Numbered from the stretch's first letter, positions 9,011 to 18,540 are shown. The stretch: DNA of 64,000 bases from Algicola sagamiensis DSM 14643 (GCF_000374485.1 NZ_KB894500.1:109350-173349), one strand, 5' to 3'. The notes: generated by a model not told the origin, from the letters alone. Numbers and translations are program-made.

Positions 9011-9736
9011 ATGCTTCGTGGGTTTGTTTTTATCTGTTTTTTAACTTGTTTTTCAAGCTATGCAGAGACTTTAAAAGTGGCCGCGATCGAATGGCCGCCA
9101 TTTTCTGGAAAGGATCTCCCTAAAAACGGATTATCAGTTGCAATTACCATGAAAGCACTTGAAACCGCAGGTTATCAGGTGAATTTTAAATTTGTCCCTT
9201 GGGAGCGGTCTTTACAAGGGGTCGAGGAAGGACTTTATCATGTTTTACCCGCTGTATGGATAAATGAAGAGCGGAAAGAATATATGTTTTTCTCAAAACC
9301 ATATGCTGCGAATGAACTGGTTGTTGTGAGTCCCGCTGCCAAAAAACTCAGCTTTGAAGGTTATGACTCTCTAAAAGGAAAAAATGCAGGACTTGTTCGC
9401 GGGTATAGCTATCCAAAAGCATTATTAGACGCAGACTTTATTCCAAAGTCCTATGTCGGAAAGGTTGAACAGAATTTAAAAAAGCTCGCGCGTGGTCGCG
9501 TGGACTTTACGATCGGAGATAAGATTGTTTTGTCTTATACCGCAAAAAAGAGTTTGGGGAGCATGGCGAAGAACCTGCATTTTGATTCCACGCCTATTGA
9601 GAAAAAGGATTTGTTCATGACTGTATCGAAACGTACCCCTAATGCAAAAACTGTCATAGAGAATATCAACAAGGCGCTAGAACAGTTAGAAGCGTCTGGT
9701 GAACTCGATAATTTAATTAAAGAGTTTGGTATATAA
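9011..9736 (+). CDS. Orphan periplasmic solute-binding protein, SBP_bac_3 type
   Basis: 241 residues with a signal peptide (likely cleaved after CFSSYA) and the start of the mature protein ETLKVAAIEWPPFSGKDLP, typical of family 3 (polar amino acid) binding proteins. Later it has PWERSLQGVEEG, EERKEYMFFSKPYA and LARGRVDFTIGDK. No permease or ATPase gene is nearby; instead a porin gene follows after 19 bases, so the two are likely one unit and may collect the same solute. Two further orphan proteins of this type occur in the window (26851 and 46458). The ligand is unknown. Confidence 0.82.
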   Translation: MLRGFVFICFLTCFSSYAETLKVAAIEWPPFSGKDLPKNGLSVAITMKALETAGYQVNFKFVPWERSLQGVEEGLYHVLPAVWINEERKEYMFFSKPYAANELVVVSPAAKKLSFEGYDSLKGKNAGLVRGYSYPKALLDADFIPKSYVGKVEQNLKKLARGRVDFTIGDKIVLSYTAKKSLGSMAKNLHFDSTPIEKKDLFMTVSKRTPNAKTVIENINKALEQLEASGELDNLIKEFGI

Positions 9737-9755
9737 AAATACAAAGGAGCTTCTT

Positions 9756-10922
9756 ATGCGCAAGCTAGCAACAATTGCAGTAGCAGTCGCCTCTGTCTGT
9801 GCCTCGGGGTATGTGGCAGCAGAGGATAAGGTAAATTGGAACGGTGCGATCCGTTTTACATATTCCGTGAAGGATTATCCTAAAGGGGCATCTGAGGATA
9901 ATGAAAACCGCTGGGGTGATGCCGGTCTTGATGTTTTTCGTATTGGTGTTTCAGGTAAAAATGGCGAAATAGACTTTTCAACCCAATATCGATTTTATAA
10001 TGATTACCACTTTATTCATCATGGATGGATTGGCTACGATATTGATAAGAACAGTCGAGTACAGTTAGGAATACAGCTGATCCCATTTGGTAATACGCCA
10101 TTTAACTCAAATAATTTCTTTGAGTCGATTAACTATTATGTGGGATTGGAAGATGAATTTGATACGGGCCTTCTCTATCGATATACAAATGATATGATGA
10201 GGCTTGACCTTGGCTGGTTTATGTCATCTGAATATGGCTCATCATCTACAAATGAACGGTATGCACCTGATGTTATTGGCTTTAGAACCACAACACGTGG
10301 TGTAGAAGGACCGAATACTGCAGTTGTCGCTTCTAATGTATTACAAGAAGACGATAGCTTAATTGGACGGCTTGCATTTAATGTAGCGAAGGACTGGGAA
10401 ATTGGTGCGTCTTTTCAATACCAGAGAATGTTCAATGGTTGCGCTAAAAGTGATGGGTGCTTAGTCAAAAACCTTGGTGAAAAGACCGCATATGCACTTC
10501 ATACTAATGCTACATTTGGTGCATTTAACGTGATGGCTCAATATACGCAGTATGAATATGATCTTGAAGGGGACATGCAGCGGCTTGTTATTGGTTATTT
10601 TGACTTCAATGATACAATTCCAGGGGAAGCCAAAATAGGTAATTTAAACTTGGCTTATACATTTAATGTGAATATGGGACCTTTTAAAACATTAAAAGTT
10701 TACAATGACCTTAGTCTGATGTGGGATAAGTCAGTGAATCCTACAGATAAGATAGAAGATACCTTCTTTAATGCCACAGGGGTGACTTTAGGTGCAGGTG
10801 CTGTCTACGTAGTCATGGATTATTATTGGGCGAAGAATATGCCATTTATCGGTGGAACATTGGATAGTATGACTGATGAGTCAAGTGGTCGTTTTTACAT
10901 GAATGTCGGCTATTATTTCTAA
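9756..10922 (+). CDS. Outer-membrane porin-like beta-barrel protein
   Basis: 388 residues with a clear signal peptide (MRKLATIAVAVASVCASGYVAA cut to AEDKVNW) and a mature part of regularly spaced amphipathic strands ending in YYF, the C-terminal aromatic signature of outer-membrane barrels. Features such as DVFRIGVSGKNGEIDFSTQYRF and RVQLGIQLIPFGNTPF resemble the phosphate-selective porin O/P clan, but the substrate is not clear. AAGGAG at 9744-9749 fixes the ATG at 9756 rather than an upstream TTG. Co-transcribed with the binding protein before it; a terminator follows. Confidence 0.8.
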   Translation: MRKLATIAVAVASVCASGYVAAEDKVNWNGAIRFTYSVKDYPKGASEDNENRWGDAGLDVFRIGVSGKNGEIDFSTQYRFYNDYHFIHHGWIGYDIDKNSRVQLGIQLIPFGNTPFNSNNFFESINYYVGLEDEFDTGLLYRYTNDMMRLDLGWFMSSEYGSSSTNERYAPDVIGFRTTTRGVEGPNTAVVASNVLQEDDSLIGRLAFNVAKDWEIGASFQYQRMFNGCAKSDGCLVKNLGEKTAYALHTNATFGAFNVMAQYTQYEYDLEGDMQRLVIGYFDFNDTIPGEAKIGNLNLAYTFNVNMGPFKTLKVYNDLSLMWDKSVNPTDKIEDTFFNATGVTLGAGAVYVVMDYYWAKNMPFIGGTLDSMTDESSGRFYMNVGYYF

Positions 10923-10934
10923 GAAGAGAAGCCT

Positions 10935-10968
10935 AAAAAAATACCGCTCAATTGAGCGGTATTTTTTT
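10935..10968 (+). terminator. Bidirectional terminator between the porin gene and fumC
   Basis: AAAAAAATACCGCTCAATTG paired with its complement and flanked by A and T runs, so it can end transcription of both converging genes. Confidence 0.9.
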
Positions 10969-10984
10969 GTCTATCAGAAACAAA

Positions 10985-12367
10985 CTATGACTGAATACCG
11001 CCTTCTGTCAGTTTTTCAGGGTTGAGTAGGCGCTCTAGTTCATCTCTCGGTAAGTCTGTTTCTTCCAATGCAACATCAACAATCGGTTTTCCTTCTTTGT
11101 AAGCTTTCTTCGCGATTTCTGCGGCTTTACTGTAGCCGATAATCGGGTTGAGGGCAGTGACTAGAATCGGATTTCTTGCCAGTGCATCTTTCAGATTATT
11201 TTCATTGACATTAAATGTGTGAATGGCTTTATCAGCAAGTTGCGTTGCTGCATTTGCAAGGATCTCAATACTTTGGAGGAGGTTATAACCAATCACAGGG
11301 AGCATCACGTTGAGCTGGAAGTTCCCCGACTGTCCAGCAACAGAAATCGTGGCGTCGTTTCCGATGACTTGGGCTGCAACCATTGCTGTTGCTTCAGGGA
11401 TCACGGGATTCACTTTACCTGGCATGATGGAAGAACCCGGTTGAAGCGGTTGAAGTTCGATTTCTCCGAGTCCTGCCAGTGGTCCTGAATTCATCCAGCG
11501 TAAATCATTGGCGATTTTCATCAGTGCCACTGCTGTGGTTTTGAGCTGACCTGATAAAGCCACGGCGCTGTCTTGAGTCGCGATGGATGTAAACAGATCC
11601 TCACTGGTGCGGAACTGTAGCTTTGTCATTTGGCTTAACGACTGTGCGAATACCCGTGCAAAATCAGGATGAGCATTGATCCCAGTGCCAACCGCGGTTC
11701 CGCCTTGGGCTAATGCCAGAATATCTTTTTGGTGATGCTCCACTCCTTGGCGTGCCAGTTTGATCTGATGCGCCCAGGCTCTGAGTTCTTGTGCCATACT
11801 CACCGGCATTGCATCCATTAAATGTGTCCGGCCAGTTTTGATATGATGAGCAACACTGTTTGCTTTATCGTGGATTGTTTTCTCTAAATGCGTTAATGCA
11901 GGCATGAGTTGTTCATGGAGGGAGAGTGCAGCACTGACATGGATTGTTGTTGGGATCACATCATTGGAGCTTTGACCCATATTGATGTGATCGTTGGGAT
12001 GAACGGTTTCACCTAAGTCTGTTGTTGCAAGCGTTGCGAGTACTTCATTAGCATTCATATTCGAGCTGGTGCCGGAACCCGTTTGGAACACATCAACAGG
12101 AAATTGATCATAACGCTCGTTGTTCAGAACGTCATCGCCAGCTTTGACAATCGCATTGGCCATTGGAGTGGGAAGTAAGGAGAGTGACTCATTTGCCTTC
12201 GCCGTAGCTTGTTTTACATAAATGAGCGCTCGAATAAACTGCTTTGGCATCGTGAGGCCACTCATTGGGAAATTGTTGACTGCCCGTTGTGTCTGTGCGC
12301 CATAAAGTGCTTCAGAAGGGACTTCGAGTTCCCCCATACTGTCTTTTTCGATTCTTGTATTTGCCAT
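10985..12367 (-). CDS. fumC: Fumarate hydratase class II (iron-independent)
   Basis: 460 residues (E. coli FumC 467). Family signatures include GSGTSSNMNANEV, TGRTHLMDAMPVS and the superfamily signature GSSIMPGKVNP near residue 315. The enzyme interconverts fumarate and malate in the citric acid cycle and, unlike class I fumarases, has no Fe-S cluster. A near-perfect Fur box lies about 140 bases upstream, fitting a role as the fumarase made when iron is scarce or oxidised. ATG with upstream GGAGACC is a good start. Confidence 0.97.
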   Translation of the reverse strand: MANTRIEKDSMGELEVPSEALYGAQTQRAVNNFPMSGLTMPKQFIRALIYVKQATAKANESLSLLPTPMANAIVKAGDDVLNNERYDQFPVDVFQTGSGTSSNMNANEVLATLATTDLGETVHPNDHINMGQSSNDVIPTTIHVSAALSLHEQLMPALTHLEKTIHDKANSVAHHIKTGRTHLMDAMPVSMAQELRAWAHQIKLARQGVEHHQKDILALAQGGTAVGTGINAHPDFARVFAQSLSQMTKLQFRTSEDLFTSIATQDSAVALSGQLKTTAVALMKIANDLRWMNSGPLAGLGEIELQPLQPGSSIMPGKVNPVIPEATAMVAAQVIGNDATISVAGQSGNFQLNVMLPVIGYNLLQSIEILANAATQLADKAIHTFNVNENNLKDALARNPILVTALNPIIGYSKAAEIAKKAYKEGKPIVDVALEETDLPRDELERLLNPEKLTEGGIQS

Positions 12368-12507
12368 GGGTTGGTCTCCAGATGATAACTATTTGATTGA
12401 ACGTCCATTTGTTCAAGAATAAATTGATGAAAGATAGATTGTTGAAGCATAGTTTATCTATGACATCTTTGCTGGTTTGGAGTATGCAACAAGCCAGTTT
12501 ATATGTA

Positions 12508-12526
12508 AATGATAATTATTCTCATT
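12508..12526. promoter_or_regulatory. Fur box between fumC and tadA
   Basis: AATGATAATTATTCTCATT fits the Fur consensus AATGANAATNATTNTCATT at every fixed base and contains the 7-1-7 core. It lies 141-159 bases upstream of the fumC start and 136-154 bases upstream of tadA, so fumC is the likely target. Known precedent: fumC is Fur-repressed in Pseudomonas aeruginosa. Confidence 0.72.
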
Positions 12527-12637
12527 TGTTGATTTGTGTTGGACTGATAAGTGACATGGAATAGCAAGGAATGAGCTGAATAAGTGCTGAATTACAGGTC
12601 AGCACTGGATTCATGTTAGACTTGCAGAAAATGATAG

Positions 12638-13156
<519 letters not shown>

Positions 13157-13159
13157 ACA

Positions 13160-13192
13160 CACAGCCACAGCGGTGTTATGCTGTTGGCTGTG
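13160..13192. repeat. Hairpin after tadA, possible terminator
   Basis: CACAGCCACAGC and GCTGTTGGCTGTG form a strong imperfect stem with an 8-base loop, directly after tadA. There is no T run on either strand, so it is not a standard intrinsic terminator. It overlaps the end of the small minus-strand ORF. Confidence 0.4.
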
Positions 13193-13334
13193 ACTCAGAT
13201 TCGTGCTGAATAAACATTTTATTTCTTCTTAGCATGACCTTACGGTGTTGATTGCGCATATAAATGCGTCGACGCGTTGAGTTTTGTTGTAATGCATAGC
13301 GTTTAATTGATGCAATGCGGCGGCGTCTTAACAT
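13176..13334 (-). CDS. Small Arg-rich ORF, 52 residues
   Basis: A 52-residue frame with ATG after TGAGGAGGGA, one of the best Shine-Dalgarno sites in the window; a second ATG one codon upstream is too close to it. The protein begins MLRRRRIASIKRYALQQNST and has about 14 Arg in the first 40 residues, then an acidic tail ESESQPTA. Such a strongly basic peptide could bind RNA or DNA or the ribosome. I recognise no family. It sits alone between tadA (convergent) and the SUKH gene, with no other gene in 13157-13567. Confidence 0.5.
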   Translation of the reverse strand: MLRRRRIASIKRYALQQNSTRRRIYMRNQHRKVMLRRNKMFIQHESESQPTA

Positions 13335-13567
13335 CATTCCCTCCTCACGTGAGACTAATTTCTTTCAAGAATGCCAAGTTATCTTCATGACCTGTTCTAA
13401 TTACGAAATCTTATGAATGATCACAATAACACTTTGGGGCTGAAATGGTTTGATTTCAAGCTTTTTCTGATGTGTTACCTTTTTATCATACAAAAGTATT
13501 GTTTTTTGATTTCCCCACAGATTGCTTAATCTTAATCAAGATGTATGAAGCTCTGATGACACCTGTC

Positions 13568-14173
13568 CTATGAAACATAAGGTTGGAAAGCACGCAATAG
13601 TTTCCAGTGGGGGAGAATTCGATTTAGATTTTGTTGGAGTCGAGCTAACATTTCTTCATCCCCCATCGCTTCCGCATACTCTAATTTTTCGAGGAATAAC
13701 TCTTCATCAGGTTGAAGTTGCTTGAGAAAACTTGAAAACTGGTTGGCTAAAACTTCCACCACCATTCCATAATCAAAAGATTGGCGACAAAAAATAACGC
13801 GTTCTCTATCTGGTTTTGTCAGATCCAAACAAAATCGATTATCTTCGTGATCCCTAGCAAAGGGAAGGATAAATTTTTCCAATTGATAAGTTTGTTGTGC
13901 GTATTCCAATTCAAATAAAAAATGATCAGAAAATTGAGATTGCCTACCGTCACTCCGCGTTGTGAATATGGAACAGATAGGGCGGATCTTGTCTGTTACC
14001 CCGGCTTCTTTGACAAAGATATAATCGAGGTAGCCACCATTAGCGACAGCGAGGAAATCTAAAAAGCTGTCCGGAAGCTTTTTACCAAATGCAAATTGAA
14101 TTGCTGCGATTTCACATTGTGTTGGGCTGCCATCAAAATCTTCAATCATAATATGGCGATACTGTGTCATCAT
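13568..14173 (-). CDS. SMI1/KNR4 (SUKH) family protein
   Basis: 201 residues. The N-terminal half has the SUKH pattern: an acidic start (IEDFDGSPTQCEI), KKLPDSFLDFLAVANGGYLD, and later ILPFARDHEDNRFCLDL. SUKH proteins are mostly immunity proteins against polymorphic toxins or general adaptor proteins. ATGATG at 14173 is preceded by AAGGAG seven bases upstream, so the extended frame to 14236 is rejected. No toxin gene with recognisable domains is adjacent; the divergent neighbour 70 bases away is an unknown membrane protein. The family call is good, the role open. Confidence 0.72.
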   Translation of the reverse strand: MMTQYRHIMIEDFDGSPTQCEIAAIQFAFGKKLPDSFLDFLAVANGGYLDYIFVKEAGVTDKIRPICSIFTTRSDGRQSQFSDHFLFELEYAQQTYQLEKFILPFARDHEDNRFCLDLTKPDRERVIFCRQSFDYGMVVEVLANQFSSFLKQLQPDEELFLEKLEYAEAMGDEEMLARLQQNLNRILPHWKLLRAFQPYVS

Positions 14174-14243
14174 ACGAAAGCTCCTTTTCCGATGTATCTT
14201 CATGTGTTGTGCATCTTGCACTTGGATAAATAACAATACGGTG

Positions 14244-15350
14244 ATGAAAAACCATACAAATCATCCTAATGAATTTTATGAAAAAGACAAGAAATCATTG
14301 AAAATAAATCAGAATTTCCTAATATGTACACAATTTTTCCCAAAACATTACACTCAAGTGATTTACGAACAATTACAAGACACAGCGCTCCATTCGCCAA
14401 AACGGCGGTTTTATTTTTTTATCCGCTCTTTGCTGGCTTTCCCGTTCCAAATATTGCGTAATTTATTTGGATTACATCATCAACGACTGCTGACACAACA
14501 ATTTATTGCAACTTTAATTACACAGGCAGGTGATCTGGATGATAGTACCCCAGAGAATAAGGAAAAAGTTGCACGGATCATGCAGTCACTTTTATTAATG
14601 AATGAGACATGGGTGAACGAAAACTGTGCTGATTGGAGTCGTTTGTATCAAATAGAACAGCAGATGATCCCATTACTTAAAAATGAGGTGCTCGATATCG
14701 AGTTGGATAGACGAAAGATTGAAGCCGAGAAAAACTTGGATCGATGGCTATGTGACTTCATTGAAAAGGAATTTAAACAGGAAAATACAGATGGGTTTTC
14801 ACGCGAGCGCAAAGTGGCTTTACTTCAACGTATTGTGAATGACCTTCATTGGAATTACACAATTAGAGAGGAAGTACGCCATTATTGGCAATTATACTCG
14901 TATCGCGTCACAAGTGTGTTTTTGGTGTCGATTCTCGTATTTGGCCTCTCTCTTGGCTTGTCCGTGACATCACAAATGACGCTCGTGATGATTGTTGGTG
15001 CTGCGGGAGCATGGGGTGGGGCATTTAGTCAGTTATTGAGCGTTCGTACACACCTCGAAAATGCAGATAAAGATGATTTGAAAATACTCTACCGCTTTAG
15101 CAATGTGCTTTCGCGACCTATCATAGGGCTTGGAACGAGTGTGATTTTGTTTTTTATTGCAGACAGTGGGTTTATGCCAGCACCACTTGGCATTGAGGCC
15201 TCTATCCCTGAATTATTTTCCCAAACGAAAGGGACAGTTGCTTTTGATACCTTGCAGCACCTGACGGGGTTGATTGTCTTGGCGTTTATAGCGGGCTTCT
15301 TTGAAAAACTATTTCCAACATTGATATCGAAGCCAACCAAGTCAGCATAG
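14244..15350 (+). CDS. Membrane protein of unknown function
   Basis: About 368 residues. The first 200 are soluble, charged and helical (with one amphipathic stretch RRFYFFIRSLLAFPFQIL). The C-terminal third has four hydrophobic segments, among them VTSVFLVSILVFGLSLGLSV and TLVMIVGAAGAWGGAFSQLL, and ends LAFIAGFFEKLFPTLIS, a pattern seen in uncharacterised bacterial membrane proteins. ATG at 14244 is chosen; the Shine-Dalgarno is weak. It is divergent from the SUKH gene and ends in a terminator. I cannot name a function. Confidence 0.7.
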   Translation: MKNHTNHPNEFYEKDKKSLKINQNFLICTQFFPKHYTQVIYEQLQDTALHSPKRRFYFFIRSLLAFPFQILRNLFGLHHQRLLTQQFIATLITQAGDLDDSTPENKEKVARIMQSLLLMNETWVNENCADWSRLYQIEQQMIPLLKNEVLDIELDRRKIEAEKNLDRWLCDFIEKEFKQENTDGFSRERKVALLQRIVNDLHWNYTIREEVRHYWQLYSYRVTSVFLVSILVFGLSLGLSVTSQMTLVMIVGAAGAWGGAFSQLLSVRTHLENADKDDLKILYRFSNVLSRPIIGLGTSVILFFIADSGFMPAPLGIEASIPELFSQTKGTVAFDTLQHLTGLIVLAFIAGFFEKLFPTLISKPTKSA

Positions 15351-15383
15351 TTTTCAATATTTGATTTTGATAACAGTTAATAA

Positions 15384-15407
15384 AAGGAGGCATTTGCCTC
15401 CTTCTTT
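15384..15407 (+). terminator. Terminator after the 14244 gene
   Basis: AAGGAGGC ATTT GCCTCCTT followed by CTTT; a compact perfect stem with a short, interrupted T tract. Confidence 0.7.
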
Positions 15408-15440
15408 ATCCTCATCCTCATTCTTTTGTCATCATGAACG

Positions 15441-17405
15441 TTATGCTTGCTTTAAAGCGTGCTGTGCCATTTCTTCAATGTTACTTGTCCATTGTCGAGC
15501 AGCGTCCAGGTTGCAGTTAATCGCTGCTTGTTCGAGGTTAGAAGACGCTTTATGGATCAGCTCATAACCGAAACAACCTGAGGACCCCTTCAATGCATGG
15601 GCATGTTTCGCAAGAGAATCCATATCCATGGATTGCAGGTCGTCTGTGATTTGTTCGATATCGTGTACCAGTCGTTTGAGGAACTGTTTCTTCAGTGTCC
15701 CCATTTCCTCCTCGCTCAACTGTAAATCAAAATCATCATGGCTCTGAATATCCAAGTGCTGAATGATTTTTTTGGCAAAGGTTTTTCGGTCAATTGGCTT
15801 GGCGAGGTGGTCAGTAAATCCAAGACCGAGATAGTGATCGACTTCATGCTTCATTGCATTCGCAGTTAAGGCGATGATCGGAGATACATTGCCTGCTTGT
15901 TGGATCAGGTCAAAGGCTTCCAGACCATCCATGACGGGCATTTGGATGTCGAGTAGAATCAGATCGTAATCCATCACTAATGCTTTTTCGACCGCTTTGC
16001 TGCCATTGTCTACTGCGGTAACATCCAGATTCATCCGCTCCAGTAAACGGGTGATCAACGCTCGGTTATCCGGATGATCTTCTGCCAGCAGCACATTGCC
16101 TGTCAGACTGATGGATTGAATCGACAAAATCGATTTGTCTTTGTATACCTGCGGTTTGTTATAAACCCAGCTCGCCCCTTCTGAAGGGACGCAAGCAACT
16201 GACGCCGTAAATGTTGTTCCCTTGCCTTGCTCACTTTCCAGCTGAACATAGCCACCAAGCCGCTCAGATAAATTCTTAGAAATGTTGAGCCCAAGTCCAG
16301 TGCCACCATAGCGCCTCGAAATTGAGTTATCAGCTTGATTAAATGCTTGGAATAGATTTTTTTGTTGCGTTACGGACATGCCGATCCCTGAGTCACGAAC
16401 GGCGAAGAAGATCTGACTTTGCTCACTCGAAACGGTGACTGTGACAAAACCGCTGTCGGTAAATTTCACAGCATTATTAATGAGGTTGAACAAGATTTGT
16501 CGTAGTCGTGTTGGATCAGTTTTGATGATGGTTGGTAATGGAAACTGAAAGAGGATCTCAAATGCAAGCCCTTTATCTCGAGCCATTTTTCCAGCAAAAG
16601 AATCTACCTGAGCCATAAAGTCGAAGAACTCAGTATCAATGGATTCAATGTCTAACTTATTTGACTCGATTTTGGTCAAATCGAGGACATCATTGATGAT
16701 AGAAAGCAGGTGAGTACCATTTTGACTAATAGTTTGGAGTGCAGGCTGGATCTCGCTGTCATCGAGATCGCCAGCAATGATCCCGTCCGCATACCCAATG
16801 ATTGCAGTGAGAGGTGTTCTGATCTCGTGGCTCATGTTGGCAAGGAATCGGGTTTTCGCTTCGTTCGCTTCTTGCAGGTCATTGGCGAGTTGCCCTAAAT
16901 TTTGATTCACTTTTGCTAATGCTTTTGTGCGATCTTCGACGCGAAGCTCCAATTCTGCATTCAGTTTCAAGTAAGCCTGATTCAGACGCTCTGCGCTTTC
17001 TTTCGCTTGCTTTAAACGGGACTGTGTCTGTTTGAGCTCTTTAATATTTCTCGAAACCCCTGCGATATAGCTATCTTCCGTCGAATCATCTCCCTGCAAA
17101 GGCACAAGGAGGGTATACCAGTAGTCATCAGCAATACCTGCTTCTTCATAACTGAGTGGCAGACCCGTTTTTAAACAACGATGATATCGCTCGACAATTC
17201 CCTGATAATTTTCTTCGGGAATGATCTTTGACAATGGGATACGACGAAAGTCCCGGCCTTGTGGAAGTGCTTTTTCCTGTACAGGGTTGGAGTCGCAGAT
17301 ATAAAATTCGTCACCAGACTTTTTGATAATAAACATACTGTCTGGAGAAAACTGCCACAACAACTTCAAACACTCCAATGTTACACGATCGTCAAGACTG
17401 GCCAT
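15441..17405 (-). CDS. Cytoplasmic hybrid histidine kinase (PAS-HisKA-HATPase-REC-HPt)
   Basis: 654 residues with no membrane segment. Residues about 15-120 are PAS-like, 120-185 a coiled coil, then HisKA with the phospho-acceptor H193 in FLANMSHEIRTPLTAI. The ATPase domain has NLINNAVKFT, DSGIGM and GGTGLGLNIS boxes. A receiver follows (LLAEDHPDN, LILLDIQMPVMDG), and a C-terminal HPt domain with H603 in AHALKGSSG. All steps of a phosphorelay up to the final response regulator are thus in one chain. It lies 13 bases after the DUF917 gene, with AGGAGA before its ATG, so the pair is one operon. The cognate regulator is not in the window. Confidence 0.93.
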   Translation of the reverse strand: MASLDDRVTLECLKLLWQFSPDSMFIIKKSGDEFYICDSNPVQEKALPQGRDFRRIPLSKIIPEENYQGIVERYHRCLKTGLPLSYEEAGIADDYWYTLLVPLQGDDSTEDSYIAGVSRNIKELKQTQSRLKQAKESAERLNQAYLKLNAELELRVEDRTKALAKVNQNLGQLANDLQEANEAKTRFLANMSHEIRTPLTAIIGYADGIIAGDLDDSEIQPALQTISQNGTHLLSIINDVLDLTKIESNKLDIESIDTEFFDFMAQVDSFAGKMARDKGLAFEILFQFPLPTIIKTDPTRLRQILFNLINNAVKFTDSGFVTVTVSSEQSQIFFAVRDSGIGMSVTQQKNLFQAFNQADNSISRRYGGTGLGLNISKNLSERLGGYVQLESEQGKGTTFTASVACVPSEGASWVYNKPQVYKDKSILSIQSISLTGNVLLAEDHPDNRALITRLLERMNLDVTAVDNGSKAVEKALVMDYDLILLDIQMPVMDGLEAFDLIQQAGNVSPIIALTANAMKHEVDHYLGLGFTDHLAKPIDRKTFAKKIIQHLDIQSHDDFDLQLSEEEMGTLKKQFLKRLVHDIEQITDDLQSMDMDSLAKHAHALKGSSGCFGYELIHKASSNLEQAAINCNLDAARQWTSNIEEMAQHALKQA

Positions 17406-17418
17406 GTGAAATCTCCTG

Positions 17419-18540
17419 TTATTTAGACTGTTCCTGAAGTTGCTCTAGAGATAAATATCCACCAGGGTATCCAATTTTATGTAAAGCATCTAAGTATCGT
17501 TCGACTATCTTGGGGTGCCGGAGCAGCGGGGAGCTGCGAACTGCAATCAGGTGCACCACCTCACCTTTGTATTTATCAATTTCAGAGTTCGAAAATGTTT
17601 CACCTTTACTTGTAATAAAACAGATTGAATCTGGTGCAATACATAAGGGGTGGGGTGCCTGATTCGACCAGGCGATCATATTTTCATTTAAGGTGAAAAT
17701 AGTGACAAACTGTTTACCATCGACGATTTCGAAATGACTGAGGTCAATGCAACGATTAGTATGATGGTCCAATTTTGATAATTTTCCAGTTGCGAGATGC
17801 TGGCAATCTTCGCCAAAATAATTGAGGAGTGCTTCTAATGGATCTTGCTGTCGTTCTCGATACGGGCGGAGTAACCTTCCAAGCGCGAGGGCTCTGGAAA
17901 TACCACATTCGACAGCACCGACTTTCATCTGTTCTGCTTTCATAAACCAGGTTGCGCAACATCCAGCGCCTTCAAATGCAGGCTGTCGAACGATACCGCG
18001 GCATATCTCATCTGCTTTTTTAGGACAGTTCACCTGAAGCGATGCAGCAACGAAATCTTCAGGCGTAGAAGCATCATTGCAGACAATATATGGATCGACA
18101 GGTGAGACTAGATTAAAAGTACTCATATCCACATGAGCATAGGAACGCCCGGCTCCATCAGCATCAACAACAGGTAACCCGGTTTGTGCACTGACCAGAA
18201 ATGGGATAATTGAATTAAGAGCACCTAACTCAGCAGGGACGATTGCATTCAGTTGGATCCCGACTTCTTCTTGGATAAGTTGGGTCGCTCTTAATGGTGC
18301 CCTTATCATATCGGAGCACTTGTGTGCATCAATTTGAGAACCAATTCCGAAGATACAACAAACGTATGAGTCATTCGACAGGTCTTGTGGATTGACTAAT
18401 TTTGGGGAATATTGATTGGAACTGATGGCTTCGATGAAACCGCCAACACGATGTAGTGGGCCTCCGCCTCCACATCCAAGGAATGCTGCGCCATAAGCAA
18501 TGTTTTCCAAATCATTGTTTGTTAAAGTGATCGTCTCCAT
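17419..18540 (-). CDS. DUF917-family protein (S-methyl-thiohydantoin desulfurase-like)
   Basis: 373 residues. Family marks of DUF917: AFLGCGGGGPLHRV at the N-terminus, then IVPAELGALNS and LPVVDADGAGRSYAHVDM. Members include thiohydantoin desulfurases and proteins beside hydantoinase/oxoprolinase genes, acting on cyclic amides of amino acids. None of these partners is near; instead a cytoplasmic hybrid kinase follows in operon, and a TonB-dependent receptor is divergently transcribed 114 bases away. GGAGGG sits just before the ATG. The family is firm; the reaction here is unknown. Confidence 0.82.
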   Translation of the reverse strand: METITLTNNDLENIAYGAAFLGCGGGGPLHRVGGFIEAISSNQYSPKLVNPQDLSNDSYVCCIFGIGSQIDAHKCSDMIRAPLRATQLIQEEVGIQLNAIVPAELGALNSIIPFLVSAQTGLPVVDADGAGRSYAHVDMSTFNLVSPVDPYIVCNDASTPEDFVAASLQVNCPKKADEICRGIVRQPAFEGAGCCATWFMKAEQMKVGAVECGISRALALGRLLRPYRERQQDPLEALLNYFGEDCQHLATGKLSKLDHHTNRCIDLSHFEIVDGKQFVTIFTLNENMIAWSNQAPHPLCIAPDSICFITSKGETFSNSEIDKYKGEVVHLIAVRSSPLLRHPKIVERYLDALHKIGYPGGYLSLEQLQEQSK

